Both the position numbers and the translations under genes were made by a program. This document shows, piece by piece, positions 28,301 through 38,238 of a DNA stretch of 64,000 nucleotides. Positions within the stretch are counted from its first letter, which is position 1. Each line of letters begins with the position of its first letter. The notes beneath the pieces are model-generated. The model was not told the origin of the DNA. It saw only the letters and a program-made list of their open reading frames with translations, and made no database searches. This stretch comes from Streptococcus oralis (GTDB lineage Bacteria; Bacillota; Bacilli; Lactobacillales; Streptococcaceae): contig NZ_CP066059.1 in assembly GCF_016127915.1 (NCBI RefSeq), positions 310,001-374,000 of the forward strand, in the 5' to 3' direction.

Positions 28301-29124
28301 CAGCCCCTCCTTTGACACTGAGGACAAAAATGAGTTCCTCGTCCACCGAGCTGGAATTTCTCAATCACTGTCCCACAGCGGGAACATGCTTGTCCAGTCT
28401 TATCATAGACCTGATGGAAGTTCTGCATGGTTCCGTCTTCCCCAAAGGCATTGGTATAGGTCCGAATAGTCGAGCCACCCTTTTCAACTGCCTGTCCCAA
28501 AACAGCAATGGTCTGGTCATGAATAGCTGACGCTTCTTCTGCCGTCAAAGTCTGGGAAGGTCTAGCTGGATGGACCTGAGCTCGCCAGAGGACCTCATCC
28601 ACATAGATATTGCCAAGGCCAGCTACCAAGGTTTGGTCTAGGAGATGGGATTTGATAGGCTTTTTAGACTTGGCTAGGGCAGCTTGAAAGACCTGCAAAT
28701 CAAAGTCCTGCTCTCTTGGCTCAGGCCCTAGTTTTTTGGAAACAAAGTAGGCATCCAAAAGATCTGGCGCCAAGAGTTCCATGGTACCAAACTTGCGTAC
28801 ATCCTCATATACAAGAGTGCCACCATCTTCAAACAGAATGAAAACATGGGCATGCTTGCGTTCAGAAACCTGATCTGGATAATAAAAATACTTGCCCTCC
28901 ATCCGCAGATGAGAAATCAATACCTTGTCTGTCAGATAGAAAAGTAAATATTTGCCACGACGCCCCATGGACTCAATTACTTGACCAGGCACTTCCTTTC
29001 GAAATTGGTCCAAATCCGTTTTAATCATCTTGGGATAACGAATCTCTACACTCGAAATCTTCTTTCCCAAGATCAATTTTTCTAAGCCACGACGAACCGT
29101 TTCAACCTCAGGTAGTTCAGGCAT
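28300..29124 (-). CDS. mutM: Formamidopyrimidine-DNA glycosylase (Fpg/MutM)
   Basis: 274 residues from [13 protein letters not shown], where Pro2 is the catalytic nucleophile after Met removal and Glu3 is also essential. This fixes the start 14 codons inside the longest frame, with AAGGAGG before it. The helix-two-turn-helix region includes [13 protein letters not shown], and the C-terminal zinc finger is CSRC...CPQC (about 246-269). It removes 8-oxoguanine and formamidopyrimidines. It is translationally coupled to coaE by TGATG. Confidence 0.97.
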   Translation of the reverse strand: MPELPEVETVRRGLEKLILGKKISSVEIRYPKMIKTDLDQFRKEVPGQVIESMGRRGKYLLFYLTDKVLISHLRMEGKYFYYPDQVSERKHAHVFILFEDGGTLVYEDVRKFGTMELLAPDLLDAYFVSKKLGPEPREQDFDLQVFQAALAKSKKPIKSHLLDQTLVAGLGNIYVDEVLWRAQVHPARPSQTLTAEEASAIHDQTIAVLGQAVEKGGSTIRTYTNAFGEDGTMQNFHQVYDKTGQACSRCGTVIEKFQLGGRGTHFCPQCQRRG

Positions 29125-29172
29125 AAGTCCTCCTTCTGTAAAAACAAGAAGCAGGCATGAGCCCACCTCTAC

Positions 29173-30072
29173 TTAATATTCTTTTTCATTATAGCCAAAG
29201 TCAGCCAAATCTAGCTTTTTATCACGCCAGTTTTTCTTGACCTTGACCCAAGTTTCTAGAAAGACCTTGTCTCCTAGCATGAGTTCGATATCACGACGGG
29301 CCAGGCTACCAATTTTTTTGAGCATGGCGCCACCTTTTCCGATGATAATCCCTTTTTGGCTATCTCGCTCCACCATGATGGTTGCACGGATGTGAACCTT
29401 GTCTGTCTCTTCATCCCGTTTCATAGAGTCAACCACTACGGCAACTGAGTGTGGAATCTCTTCACGTGTCAAATGAAGAACCTTCTCACGAATCATTTCT
29501 GAAACCAAGAAACGCTCAGGATGATCTGTGATTTGATCAGCTGGGAAATACTGGAAACCTTCCTCTAGATTTTCACTCAAAATATCGATTAGTCGAGAAA
29601 CGTTATTTCCCTGAAGGGCTGAGATAGGAACAATTTCCTTAAAGTCCATCTGGTTGCGGAAGTCATCAATCTGAGACAAAAGCTGGTCTGGATGAACCTT
29701 GTCAATCTTATTCACCACCAGAATCACAGGAACCTTGGCAGCTTTCAGACGCTCGATAATCATGTCGTCGCCCTTACCACGCGCTTCGTCAGCTGGCACC
29801 ATGAATAGAACAGTATCCACCTCACGCAGGGTACTGTAGGCAGATTCCACCATAAAATCCCCAAGAGCTGTTTTGGGCTTGTGAATTCCTGGTGTGTCGA
29901 TAAAGACGATTTGCTCCTTATCTGTGGTGTAAATCCCCATGATTTTATTGCGCGTTGTCTGCGCCTTGTCACTCATAATGGCAATCTTTTGCCCCATGAC
30001 GTGATTTAAAAAGGTTGACTTCCCAACATTGGGACGCCCTAAAATGGCTACAAAGCCTGATTTAAATGTCAT
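29173..30072 (-). CDS. era: Era GTPase
   Basis: 299 residues. G domain: P-loop GRPNVGKST (about 12-20), DTPGIHKP (G3), NKID (G4), and SALQGNNV (G5). The C-terminal KH domain has [15 protein letters not shown]. Era binds the 3' end of 16S rRNA and acts in 30S maturation and cell-cycle timing. It follows dgkA and ybeY, the widespread ybeY-dgkA-era order. Confidence 0.98.
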   Translation of the reverse strand: MTFKSGFVAILGRPNVGKSTFLNHVMGQKIAIMSDKAQTTRNKIMGIYTTDKEQIVFIDTPGIHKPKTALGDFMVESAYSTLREVDTVLFMVPADEARGKGDDMIIERLKAAKVPVILVVNKIDKVHPDQLLSQIDDFRNQMDFKEIVPISALQGNNVSRLIDILSENLEEGFQYFPADQITDHPERFLVSEMIREKVLHLTREEIPHSVAVVVDSMKRDEETDKVHIRATIMVERDSQKGIIIGKGGAMLKKIGSLARRDIELMLGDKVFLETWVKVKKNWRDKKLDLADFGYNEKEY

Positions 30073-30088
30073 AATTTCCTCTTATTGT

Positions 30089-30484
30089 TTAAAATAGTAT
30101 ATCCCAAATGCGTGGGATAAAGATAAGTGCACCAATCACCGCAGCAAGAAGGGAAACCACAAGCACGGCTCCTGCTGCCATGTCCTTGGCTTTCTTTGCC
30201 AACATAGAAAAGTGATAGTGACTGGCTAGATCCACCACATTTTCGATAGCGGAGTTCATAATCTCAAACGCTACTACTAAGAAAATGCTCATTAGGAGAA
30301 AGAGCCATTCGATCCGTGACACCTGAAAAGCAAAACCTGCAAGGACGACTACCAGAGCCGTCACTGCATGTTTTCGCATATTGCGTTCGTCCTTGATAGC
30401 GGTAAAAATACCTGTCAAAGCAAATTCTAAACTAGATACCAGGTCACGATTTTTCCATTTTCGTTTATTGTCTTGTGAGTCCAT
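30089..30484 (-). CDS. dgkA: DgkA-type undecaprenol/diacylglycerol kinase
   Basis: 131 residues with three membrane helices. The family signature [13 protein letters not shown] (about 76-88) carries the catalytic Glu and metal-binding residues. Gram-positive DgkA proteins phosphorylate undecaprenol, recycling the wall lipid carrier. It overlaps ybeY by 20 bases and precedes era by 16. Confidence 0.93.
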   Translation of the reverse strand: MDSQDNKRKWKNRDLVSSLEFALTGIFTAIKDERNMRKHAVTALVVVLAGFAFQVSRIEWLFLLMSIFLVVAFEIMNSAIENVVDLASHYHFSMLAKKAKDMAAGAVLVVSLLAAVIGALIFIPRIWDILF

Positions 30485-30962
30485 AGGCTGTCAAAATTTC
30501 TTCTTGTAAACCGAACATCTCCGCTTCTTCTTCCGGAGTGTAGTGATCATAGCCGTTAATGTGTAGAAAGCCGTGTACTGCCAAGAAGCCCATCTCACGC
30601 TCAAAGCTGTGACCGTATTCCTCAGCCTGCTCATGCGCTTTATCGATAGAGATAAAAAGCTCCCCAATATAGGCATCAAACTCAGACATCATCTCTGCCA
30701 ATTCAGGATTTTCAAGCAAATCTTCCTCATCAAAGGAGATATCCAACTCTGGTTTATACTCAAGGCTAATGACATCTGTCGGGCGATCTGTATCACGGTA
30801 CTCAAGGTTGAGTTCATGGCTACGCTCATTGGTCACAAAAGTAACTGCCATCTCCTTGTCTTCTTTGCCTAATTTTTGGGCAGCAAATTCCAAAATCTCT
30901 TGGGTTTGTTGCAAGATTTCTTGTGAAACTTGACCAGTTTCATCTACCATTTCAATATACAT
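30465..30962 (-). CDS. ybeY: YbeY endoribonuclease / rRNA maturation factor
   Basis: 165 residues. The metal site [11 protein letters not shown] (three histidines, about 132-142) is intact, preceded by TDVISLEY and [14 protein letters not shown]. YbeY acts in 16S 3'-end maturation and 70S quality control. It is the first gene of ybeY-dgkA-era, with its -10 at 30992-30997 divergent from pavA. Confidence 0.97.
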   Translation of the reverse strand: MYIEMVDETGQVSQEILQQTQEILEFAAQKLGKEDKEMAVTFVTNERSHELNLEYRDTDRPTDVISLEYKPELDISFDEEDLLENPELAEMMSEFDAYIGELFISIDKAHEQAEEYGHSFEREMGFLAVHGFLHINGYDHYTPEEEAEMFGLQEEILTAYGLTRQ

Positions 30963-30991
30963 GTGCTTCTCGATTCTCTTTACTTGGCTTT

Positions 30992-31036
30992 ATTATACCA
31001 TATTTCCATGATTTTATTCTACCTTTTTGATATAAT
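30992..31036. promoter_or_regulatory. Divergent promoters for ybeY (-) and pavA (+)
   Basis: On the minus strand, TATGGTATAAT (-10 at 30992-30997) is an extended -10 for ybeY. On the plus strand, GATATAATAC (-10 at 31031-31036) serves pavA. Both -35 regions are weak. The two -10 boxes are under 40 bases apart, so the two polymerases may interfere with each other. Confidence 0.55.
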
Positions 31037-31066
31037 ACTATGGAATACAATCACAAGGAGAGAACG

Positions 31067-32722
31067 ATGTCATTTGACGGATTTTTTTTACACCACATGG
31101 TTGAGGAATTGCGAAGCGAGTTGGTCAATGGTCGCATTCAGAAGATCAATCAACCTTTTGAACAAGAGTTGGTCTTGCAAATCCGCAGCAATCGCCAAAG
31201 TCATCGCCTGCTCCTTTCTGCTCATCCCGTTTTTGGACGCATTCAGCTGACTCAAACGACTTTTGAAAATCCAGCCCAACCTTCTACTTTTATCATGGTT
31301 TTGAGAAAGTATTTGCAAGGTGCCCTGATTGAGTCAATTGAGCAAGTGGAAAATGACCGTATCGTGGAAATTACCGTTTCCAATAAAAACGAGATTGGAG
31401 ACCATATCCAGGCTACCTTGATTATCGAAATCATGGGCAAACACAGTAATATTCTCCTCGTAGATAAAAGTAGCCATAAAATCCTCGAAGTCATCAAACA
31501 CGTCGGCTTTTCACAAAATAGCTACCGCACCTTACTTCCAGGATCTACCTATATCGCTCCGCCGAGTACCGAGTCTCTCAATCCATTTACTGTCAAGGAT
31601 GAAAAACTCTTTGAAATCCTACAAACACAGGAACTAACAGCAAAAAATCTTCAAAGTCTCTTTCAAGGTCTAGGACGTGATACGGCAAATGAATTGGAAA
31701 ACATTCTTGTCAGTGATAAACTGTCTACTTTCCGAAACTTCTTCGGGCAAGTAACCAAGCCCTACCTAACGGAGACTTCCTTCAGTCCAGTTCCTTTTGC
31801 GAATCGTGTAGGAGAGCCTTTTGCCAGTCTTTCTGATCTTCTGGATACCTACTACAAAGACAAGGCAGAGCGCGATCGCGTCAAACAGCAGGCCAGCGAA
31901 CTCATTCGCCGCGTTGAAAACGAGCTTCAGAAAAATCGCCACAAACTCAAAAAACAAGAAAAAGAATTACTGGCGACAGACAATGCTGAGGAGTTTCGCC
32001 AAAAAGGAGAGTTGCTGACAACTTTCCTCCACCAAGTTCCCAATGACCAAGATCAGGTTGTTTTGGACAATTACTACACCAACCAGCCTATCACCATCAC
32101 GCTTGATAAGGCCTTGACTCCCAGCCAGAATGCCCAGCGCTACTTTAAACGCTATCAGAAGCTTAAAGAAGCTGTCAAATATCTGACTGAGCTGATTGAA
32201 GAAACAAAGTCAACCATTCTCTATCTGGAAAGTGTCGAGACCGTCCTCAACCAAGCTGGACTGGAAGAAATCGCTGAAATCCGTGAAGAATTGATCCAAA
32301 CAGGCTTCATTAGAAGACGCCAACGTGAAAAAATCCAGAAACGCAAAAAACCAGAACAGTATCTGGCGAGCGATGGCAAAACCATTATCTATGTCGGTCG
32401 AAACAATCTTCAAAACGAAGAATTGACCTTTAAAATGGCCCGCAAGGAAGAACTTTGGTTCCATGCCAAGGACATTCCAGGAAGCCATGTCGTCATCTCA
32501 GGAAATCTTAATCCTTCTGACGAAGTTAAGACAGATGCAGCGGAGCTAGCTGCCTACTTCTCCAAGGGACGTCTGTCAAATCTGGTGCAGGTTGATATGA
32601 TAGAAGTCAAAAAACTCAACAAACCAACAGGTGGCAAACCCGGTTTTGTTACTTATACTGGACAAAAGACCCTCCGTGTCACACCAGATCCAGAAAAAAT
32701 CGCATCCATGAAAAAATCCTGA
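31067..32722 (+). CDS. pavA: PavA/FbpA, NFACT (RqcH-like) fibronectin-binding protein
   Basis: 551 residues from MSFDGFFLHHMVEEL, chosen over an in-frame ATG nine codons upstream because AAGGAGAG is correctly spaced; 551 aa also matches pneumococcal PavA. NFACT-N domain (about 1-200), a helical coiled-coil centre (about 265-420) and NFACT-R (about 440-540: ARKEELWFHAKDIPGSHVVI). PavA affects adhesion to fibronectin. The family also includes RqcH, which adds alanine tails to stalled nascent chains, so a ribosome quality-control role is likely. It is the only plus-strand gene for 40 kb. Confidence 0.95.
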   Translation: MSFDGFFLHHMVEELRSELVNGRIQKINQPFEQELVLQIRSNRQSHRLLLSAHPVFGRIQLTQTTFENPAQPSTFIMVLRKYLQGALIESIEQVENDRIVEITVSNKNEIGDHIQATLIIEIMGKHSNILLVDKSSHKILEVIKHVGFSQNSYRTLLPGSTYIAPPSTESLNPFTVKDEKLFEILQTQELTAKNLQSLFQGLGRDTANELENILVSDKLSTFRNFFGQVTKPYLTETSFSPVPFANRVGEPFASLSDLLDTYYKDKAERDRVKQQASELIRRVENELQKNRHKLKKQEKELLATDNAEEFRQKGELLTTFLHQVPNDQDQVVLDNYYTNQPITITLDKALTPSQNAQRYFKRYQKLKEAVKYLTELIEETKSTILYLESVETVLNQAGLEEIAEIREELIQTGFIRRRQREKIQKRKKPEQYLASDGKTIIYVGRNNLQNEELTFKMARKEELWFHAKDIPGSHVVISGNLNPSDEVKTDAAELAAYFSKGRLSNLVQVDMIEVKKLNKPTGGKPGFVTYTGQKTLRVTPDPEKIASMKKS

Positions 32723-32742
32723 TTTCAAATGAAATCAGGATT
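32715..32742. terminator. Bidirectional terminator between pavA and deoD
   Basis: 12-bp stem aatcctgatttc/gaaatcaggatt (32715-32726, 32731-32742), flanked by aaaaaa and ttttcta. It overlaps the last codons of pavA and ends 14 bases from the deoD stop. Confidence 0.88.
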
Positions 32743-32755
32743 TTCTATTACAAAT

Positions 32756-33466
32756 TTACTCTGCAATCAAGGTTTCCAAGCCGACTTTCATCATATCAGT
32801 GAAGGTGTTTTGGCGTTCTTCTGCAGTAGTGTCTTCATCAGGATTGACCAAGCTATCAGAAATAGTCATAATAGCGAGTGCATCAACATGGTGTTGGGCA
32901 GCAAGATAGTAAAGAGCTGCCGCTTCCATTTCCACAGCCTTAACTCCCCATTTACCAAGCTCGATGTTCTTTTCAAAGTAGTTTGAGTAAAAGACATCTG
33001 ACGACAAAACGTTCCCAACGTGGGTGGTCATACCGAGTTCTTTGGCGATATGGTAGGCCTTATCTAGCAAATCAAAGCTAGCGATTTGTGGGAAATCGTA
33101 CTGTGGCCAGTCATTGCGGATGATGTTTGAGTTGGTTGCAGCAGCCTGTGCCAAGACCAATTCACGGACGTGAACATCTTCATTCAAAGAACCAGCAGTT
33201 CCCACACGAATCAATTTCTTCACACCGTAGTCCACAATCAACTCACGCGCATAAATCGAAATCGATGGCATCCCCATCCCAGTTCCCATGACAGATACAC
33301 GGTGACCCTTGTAAGTACCAGTGTAGCCAAACATGTTACGAACCTCGTTAAAACAAACAGCATCTTCAAGGAAGTTCTCCGCAATAAATTTCGCACGAAG
33401 AGGATCCCCCGGAAGAAGAATTTTATCAGCAATTTCACCCTGCTGAGCAGCAATATGGATAGACAT
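32756..33466 (-). CDS. deoD: Purine nucleoside phosphorylase DeoD
   Basis: 236 residues from [28 protein letters not shown], the normal trimer/hexamer-type PNP; ten extra upstream codons are rejected on family grounds. Signatures include LPGDPLRAK (phosphate), [20 protein letters not shown] (ribose/base site) and TISDSLV. It cleaves purine (deoxy)nucleosides with phosphate. The Shine-Dalgarno is weak, and a long imperfect hairpin (33481-33568) ends 14 bases before ATG, suggesting translational or stability control. It ends the rpiA-deoB-punA salvage block. Confidence 0.95.
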   Translation of the reverse strand: MSIHIAAQQGEIADKILLPGDPLRAKFIAENFLEDAVCFNEVRNMFGYTGTYKGHRVSVMGTGMGMPSISIYARELIVDYGVKKLIRVGTAGSLNEDVHVRELVLAQAAATNSNIIRNDWPQYDFPQIASFDLLDKAYHIAKELGMTTHVGNVLSSDVFYSNYFEKNIELGKWGVKAVEMEAAALYYLAAQHHVDALAIMTISDSLVNPDEDTTAEERQNTFTDMMKVGLETLIAE

Positions 33467-33480
33467 AGTTAAGATATAAA

Positions 33481-33676
33481 GGGCGACAGAGAACAAAGTA
33501 AAAATAGGAAACTAACGACGCATCGCAGATGCTAGACAGTTTATCTTTTTTACATAGTTCTCCGCCCGTATTCAGTTCAGCGAATACGGTTTACCCATCC
33601 TTTCTTTCTTGATTTTAAATTTAAATATTTCGCAGAATAGTTAGCCCGAGTTTGACTATAACTCAGATACTCTGCC
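33481..33676 (-). promoter_or_regulatory. Highly structured, non-coding leader before deoD
   Basis: The 222 bases between the amidotransferase and deoD hold three nested inverted repeats and no frame. (1) 33481-33568 folds into one long bulged hairpin with five helices: gggcg/cgccc, gagaac/gttctc, gtaaaaa/tttttac, aaact/agttt and gcatc/gatgc, around a GCA loop. (2) ccgtattc/gaatacgg (33567-33574, 33583-33590) shares two bases with it. (3) gcaga/tctgc (33632-33636, 33671-33675) encloses gagtt/aactc. None has a U-tract. It may be a regulatory RNA, an RNA-processing site or a small MITE. I could not match it to a known riboswitch. Confidence 0.6.
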
Positions 33677-33688
33677 TTTCTGTAGTTC

Positions 33689-34399
33689 CTATTTTACCAA
33701 TGAATCTAAAAATGCATACAGTTTTGCATTCATTTCGGAATAATCATTTCCACGTAATTCTTCTGGTGTTTGAACAAAAGGTAACTTTTCACTTTGCTCT
33801 CTTAATTGCTCTTCACCATCCGCAGCAATCAATAATTCTACTGCTTCTGCATCAAATTCCAAATGAGCCTGAAAGGCATAATGTTTCGGACTGAAGCGAA
33901 TAATTTGGCGTGGACAACCTTGACTGGTCGCCAAGACGACAGCTTCATCTGTCAGCCCTGGCATATCACCGTGCCAGTGGCCGGTTTCTATGGTTTCTCC
34001 GAACAAGCTGACATGAGGATCTGTTAGACCTTGCATCGTCAATGTCACAGGATAAACGCCGATCTCGCGCTCTGGACTATGTTCATACTTCGCACCATAG
34101 GCAACAGATAGGAGTTGCGCACCAAGACAGACACCAACAATATAGATATCTGCAGCAATCGCTTCTTTCATAAAAGCAAGCTCAGCCTTTGGATCATAGT
34201 ATGGGAAGTTTTCTCTATCCTCATCAGGTGATTGAGGACCACCCATAACAATCAGAAAATCAATCCCGTCAATTGTTTCAGGAAGAGGTTCTTTTTCATA
34301 AACCTTTGTTGATGTAATGTGATGTCCTCGTTCTAGAGCCCATTTTAGATAAACACCCGGAACCTCAAATGTTTCATGCAGTACAAAGTGTACCTTCAT
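33689..34399 (-). CDS. Class-I glutamine amidotransferase-like protein
   Basis: 236 residues from MKVHFVLHETFEVPG, with AAAGGACA before it; 25 codons of frame upstream lie inside the ClC gene. The nucleophile elbow GVCLGAQLLS (Cys about 93) and a downstream His in ETGHWHGDMPG and FQAHLEF suit the GATase class-I (GuaA-N-like, YfeJ/AguB-like) fold. The partner synthase domain is absent, so it is a free-standing hydrolase or amidase of unknown substrate. It overlaps the ClC gene by 4 bases, inside the nucleoside block. Confidence 0.85.
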   Translation of the reverse strand: MKVHFVLHETFEVPGVYLKWALERGHHITSTKVYEKEPLPETIDGIDFLIVMGGPQSPDEDRENFPYYDPKAELAFMKEAIAADIYIVGVCLGAQLLSVAYGAKYEHSPEREIGVYPVTLTMQGLTDPHVSLFGETIETGHWHGDMPGLTDEAVVLATSQGCPRQIIRFSPKHYAFQAHLEFDAEAVELLIAADGEEQLREQSEKLPFVQTPEELRGNDYSEMNAKLYAFLDSLVK

Positions 34400-35631
34400 T
34401 GTCCTTTCTCCCATCTCTTTCGAACCATGTAAGACATTCCTGCCGCTAGTACAAGCGGTATTGTCAAACTCCAATCCTGACCTGTAAATCCAAGGCTTAG
34501 GGCAATAGCCGTCAGAGGAGCTTGTAAGGTCGTCCCTAAAAAGACTGTTGCTCCTAGTAACATTCCTAGAGCTGGATCCAGGTGGACGCCAACTACTGTC
34601 AAAAGCAAGGTCACTAAGTAACCAGACCCAATCCCCAAGGCAAATGATGGTGTCAAGGTTCCCCCATAGGTACCATTGCGTAAGAGGAGATAAACCAAAA
34701 GCCCCTTCATTGCAAGAGTCAGTGGAAGATAGGGAACCGGCTGGCGAGATAACAAGGCCTGCGCTAGTACCTGACCATTTCCCATAAAGATAGGGAAAAA
34801 GGATACAAGGCTCCCCAACACTAGAAAGGCTAGAGGAAGAGCCCAGAGGATCGTCTCATCCTTGCGGCGTTTGCGATTAGCTTGCTTGGCTAAGGATCGA
34901 AAAACCAGTGCTAGAGGAGTGACCAATAACGCAATCAGAATAGCTTGTAAGAAACCGCTGACCGACCATGAGACCGCAGATAGGTGATAAATAGCATCCT
35001 GACCAACAATGGGCTGAGCCACCCAAGTTGCCAGATAAGTACTAGCCAAAACCATCAAAAAGTTCTGCCAACTATAGGCAAGTCCTAAGGTCTCAAAAAC
35101 AAACAAGCTACTAGCAAAGGGAACCTGATAAACCGCAGCTAGAGCAGCTCCTGCCCCACAGGCAACCAATACCTTCCGTTCTTTAAGGGCTAGAGAGAAC
35201 CCCTTTGACAAGCGACCAGCTAGAAGAACCCCGACCTCGCGTGGTGCTCCTTCTTTTCCGACCGATGCACCTGCTCCGACAATCGCAACCTGCATACCTG
35301 CATGAAGGAGGTGGGCTAAGAGTGCTGGATTTCTGGCTCCAGCTAGGTCAATTTGCTGGCGAATAGAGAAGATTTTATAGCGCCTTTGCAGGATATACCA
35401 GAAGCCAGCTGCCGAGCATCCTGTCATACATATGACTAGGAATCTACGGAGATTCCCAGCTTCTTGGAATAGTTGGAGCAAATCCGAACTAGCTTGGCCA
35501 AAAGCCAGCCTTTGCACACCTTCAAGTAGATAATGGCAGGCAATGCCGACTAGCCCAGCCCCTATTCCCAATGATAAGGTGGCTAGAAGTAATCTTAGTC
35601 CGTAGGGCAGAGTTTGGAGTCGTGCTTTCAT
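34396..35631 (-). CDS. ClC-family chloride/fluoride-type channel or antiporter
   Basis: 411 residues from MKARLQTLPYGL; a TTG six codons upstream overlaps punA and is less likely. About ten membrane helices. ClC ion-path signatures are recognisable but divergent: GASVGKEGAPREVG (for G(K/R)EGP), and NGTYGGTLTPSFALG (for GxFxP). Whether it is Cl- or F- selective, channel or antiporter, cannot be settled from sequence. It sits 4 bases after punA and overlaps the amidotransferase by 4, so it is part of the salvage operon without an obvious reason. Confidence 0.82.
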   Translation of the reverse strand: MKARLQTLPYGLRLLLATLSLGIGAGLVGIACHYLLEGVQRLAFGQASSDLLQLFQEAGNLRRFLVICMTGCSAAGFWYILQRRYKIFSIRQQIDLAGARNPALLAHLLHAGMQVAIVGAGASVGKEGAPREVGVLLAGRLSKGFSLALKERKVLVACGAGAALAAVYQVPFASSLFVFETLGLAYSWQNFLMVLASTYLATWVAQPIVGQDAIYHLSAVSWSVSGFLQAILIALLVTPLALVFRSLAKQANRKRRKDETILWALPLAFLVLGSLVSFFPIFMGNGQVLAQALLSRQPVPYLPLTLAMKGLLVYLLLRNGTYGGTLTPSFALGIGSGYLVTLLLTVVGVHLDPALGMLLGATVFLGTTLQAPLTAIALSLGFTGQDWSLTIPLVLAAGMSYMVRKRWEKGQ

Positions 35632-35635
35632 AGGA

Positions 35636-36445
35636 TTACAATTCAGCAAGAATCGCTTTCAGCAAGCCTTTAAAGTCACCTTTGACACGCTCTGTCACTT
35701 CCACAACTTCTTCGTGGTTGAGTTCTTCTTGGAAACCTGCAGCATGGTTAGTAATACATGAAATACCGAGAACTTTCAATCCTGAGTGGGCGGCCACAAT
35801 AACTTCAGGAACAGTGGACATACCAACTGCATCTGCTCCCAATGTCTTATAGGCACGAATTTCTGCAGGTGTTTCATAAGTCGGACCAGTTACACCGATA
35901 TAGACACCTTCATCAAGCTTGATACCAAGTTTTTTTGCCACTTCATGGGCAGTAGCACGGTATTCTGGTGTGTAGGCTTTAGACATATCTGGGAAACGTG
36001 GACCAAAGTCATCCAAGTTTTCACCCATCAATGGATTTTGCCCGGTCATGTTGATATGGTCTGAGATAGCCATCAAAGTACCAGGACCATAGCCAATACC
36101 ACCAGCTGCATTGGTTACAATGACACCTTCACATCCGAGGACTTTCATTACACGAACTGGGAAAGTCACGACTTCAAGAGGGTTGCCTTCGTAGAAATGG
36201 AAGCGACCTTGAAGGGCCAAGACCTTGCGACCTGCAAGTTCACCATATACCAATTTCCCAGCGTGTCCGACTACTGTAGAGCGGCCCCAGTTTGGGATAT
36301 CTGCATAATCTACTACAACTGGATTTTCGATTTCTTCTGCCAATTCTCCAAGTCCTGATCCAAGGATTAGACCGAACTCAGGTGCTAGTATTCCCTTTTC
36401 TTTCAGGAAAGCAGCTGTTTCCTTGATCTTATCTAAAAATGTCAT
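35636..36445 (-). CDS. punA: Purine nucleoside phosphorylase PunA (PNP class trimeric)
   Basis: 269 residues. Family segments: LILGSGLGELAEEI (phosphate loop, about 26-39), GRFHFYEGN, VTNAAGGIGYG, YVGVTGPTYETPAEIRA-like sequence and AVGMSTVPEVIVA plus ITNHAAG near the end. It phosphorolyses guanosine, inosine and their deoxy forms. With DeoD it gives two PNPs of different families in one operon. Its start overlaps the DUF1697 stop by 4 bases. Confidence 0.95.
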   Translation of the reverse strand: MTFLDKIKETAAFLKEKGILAPEFGLILGSGLGELAEEIENPVVVDYADIPNWGRSTVVGHAGKLVYGELAGRKVLALQGRFHFYEGNPLEVVTFPVRVMKVLGCEGVIVTNAAGGIGYGPGTLMAISDHINMTGQNPLMGENLDDFGPRFPDMSKAYTPEYRATAHEVAKKLGIKLDEGVYIGVTGPTYETPAEIRAYKTLGADAVGMSTVPEVIVAAHSGLKVLGISCITNHAAGFQEELNHEEVVEVTERVKGDFKGLLKAILAEL

Positions 36446-37002
36446 TGTGTGTCTCCTTTATTATTTTTTAGCATTTGACCGATTTTGTCAAAGGTTTTTG
36501 CATTGCGAATGGTGATGTGGCGATAAAAAGGCATTTTGAGCAAGTACTTGTGATAGGCAGTTGCATAGTAGGATTCCTCAGAGAATTTCCCCCAGAAAAT
36601 ACCAAGTCTTCCAAAATGAACGATTTCATCTTTCAATTCCAAACTTTCAACTGTCTCAATGACTTGAGCCACATTCAAGCCCTCGGTGTAAAAGAGGACA
36701 TCCTTTCGTGCCAAATCTTTGGTCCACCATTCAGGCAGATTTTCAAGTTCCGCTTCAAAGTCCTCAAGACTCAGCAAGGAAAAGCTCTGAATAAATGGAT
36801 AATGGATTTCAAAGAAAGACTCTAACTTTTCAACCAATCGGGCTTTGGAGTCTGTCGAAGTAAAGAAAATATTGCCACTGTTGATGTAGGTTTCAACCTT
36901 TTCCAGTCCCAACTCTGTCAGTTCTTGACGAAGTTGCGCCATGACAACTTTATTTTTCCCACCTACATTAATGCCCCGAACAAGTATAGCATATCGCGTC
37001 AT
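36442..37002 (-). CDS. DUF1697 protein
   Basis: 186 residues with the DUF1697 opening RYAILVRGINVGGKNKVVMAQLR and INSGNIFFTS. The fold of one member is a two-domain alpha/beta protein of unknown activity. It lies between deoB (1-base gap) and punA (4-base overlap), so it is translated with the nucleoside enzymes, which hints at but does not prove a related role. Confidence 0.88.
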   Translation of the reverse strand: MTRYAILVRGINVGGKNKVVMAQLRQELTELGLEKVETYINSGNIFFTSTDSKARLVEKLESFFEIHYPFIQSFSLLSLEDFEAELENLPEWWTKDLARKDVLFYTEGLNVAQVIETVESLELKDEIVHFGRLGIFWGKFSEESYYATAYHKYLLKMPFYRHITIRNAKTFDKIGQMLKNNKGDTQ

Positions 37003-37003
37003 C

Positions 37004-38215
37004 TTATACCAATTTATCTAAGAAACTTTCACCAATCATGGCAGTTTCAACACCAAAGTTATCCGCAACTGTTGCTGAGATATCTGCAAAATGCCCAACT
37101 GGAATGACACCATTTCCTTTAAAGGCAGGACTGTAAGCTAAAAGTGGAATATATTCACGAGTGTGGTCTGTTCCAGCATAGGTTGGGTCATTTCCATGGT
37201 CAGCAGTAATCAAGAGAAGATCATTTTCTCTCATGGCAGCGATAATTTCAGGCAAACGCTCATCGAACTCATGCAAGCAATCACGGTAACCATGAGCATT
37301 GCGACGGTGTCCATAAAGGGCATCAAAGTCAACTAAGTTTGTGAAGGAGAATCCTTTTTCAAACTCAGCAAGTCCCATGGTCTTCAATAATGTATCAATT
37401 CCATGGCTGTTTGACTTGTTGTGGCCCATGTCATGGTTGATACCAGCGCCGTTAAAGATATCGTTGATTTTACCAACAGCGTACGTATCGATACCAGCTT
37501 CGTTCAATTTATCCAAAACAGTTGGTGCAAATGGAGATACTGCCAAGTCACGACGATTTGCTGTACGAGTGAAGTTACCTGGTTCACCAACATATGGACG
37601 GGCAATGATACGACCTAAAAGGGCAGGACGCTCAAGGGTAATCGAACGAGCGTATTCACAGATACGGTACAATTCATCCAAAGGAATGATGTCTTCGTGG
37701 GCAGCAATCTGCAAAACTGGGTCAGCTGAAGTATAGATAATCAACTCCCCAGTTTCCATTTGACGTGGTCCGAAATCGTCGATAATAGCTGTTCCTGAGT
37801 AAGGTTTGTTGGCTTCACGAATGACCTTACGTCCTGAAAATTCTTCGATTTTTGTCAGGATTTCTTCTGGAAATCCGTTCCAGAAAGTATCGAAAGGCTC
37901 GGTAATGTTGAGTCCCATGATTTCCCAGTGACCAGTCATGGTATCCTTACCAAGGGAAACTTCTTCCAATTTTGTTGCATATCCTGTTGGATTGCTTTCA
38001 GCTGGTACAGTCTTTAGAGGAGTTTCACGAGGAATATTTCCTAGACCGATTTTAGCCATGTTTGGCACATTCAAACCAACTGTTTTAGAAATGTGTCCTA
38101 GTGTGTCAGATGCACCATCTGGAACCCCTGCATTGACAAAGTTATTAGCATCTGGAGCAGCACCGATTCCCACAGAATCCAGTACCACCAAGTGAATACG
38201 ATTAAATTTTGACAT
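37004..38215 (-). CDS. deoB: Phosphopentomutase DeoB
   Basis: 403 residues. Alkaline-phosphatase-superfamily metal site: [13 protein letters not shown] near the N-terminus (Asp ligand), DTMTGHWE (phospho-Thr region, about 91-98), and [11 protein letters not shown] with [11 protein letters not shown] at the C-terminal half. It interconverts (deoxy)ribose-1-phosphate from nucleoside phosphorolysis and ribose-5-phosphate. It follows rpiA by 23 bases, and GGAGACA precedes ATG. Confidence 0.97.
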   Translation of the reverse strand: MSKFNRIHLVVLDSVGIGAAPDANNFVNAGVPDGASDTLGHISKTVGLNVPNMAKIGLGNIPRETPLKTVPAESNPTGYATKLEEVSLGKDTMTGHWEIMGLNITEPFDTFWNGFPEEILTKIEEFSGRKVIREANKPYSGTAIIDDFGPRQMETGELIIYTSADPVLQIAAHEDIIPLDELYRICEYARSITLERPALLGRIIARPYVGEPGNFTRTANRRDLAVSPFAPTVLDKLNEAGIDTYAVGKINDIFNGAGINHDMGHNKSNSHGIDTLLKTMGLAEFEKGFSFTNLVDFDALYGHRRNAHGYRDCLHEFDERLPEIIAAMRENDLLLITADHGNDPTYAGTDHTREYIPLLAYSPAFKGNGVIPVGHFADISATVADNFGVETAMIGESFLDKLV

Positions 38216-38238
38216 AGTCTGTCTCCTTACTATCTTAG

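Noticed and set aside
33481..33568. deoD hairpin as an intrinsic terminator or purine riboswitch
   Set aside because: No U-tract follows on either strand, and the conserved purine-riboswitch core was not recognisable.
34396..35649. TTG start for the ClC gene six codons upstream
   Set aside because: It would overlap punA and lacks a ribosome site; the internal ATG fits the family start.
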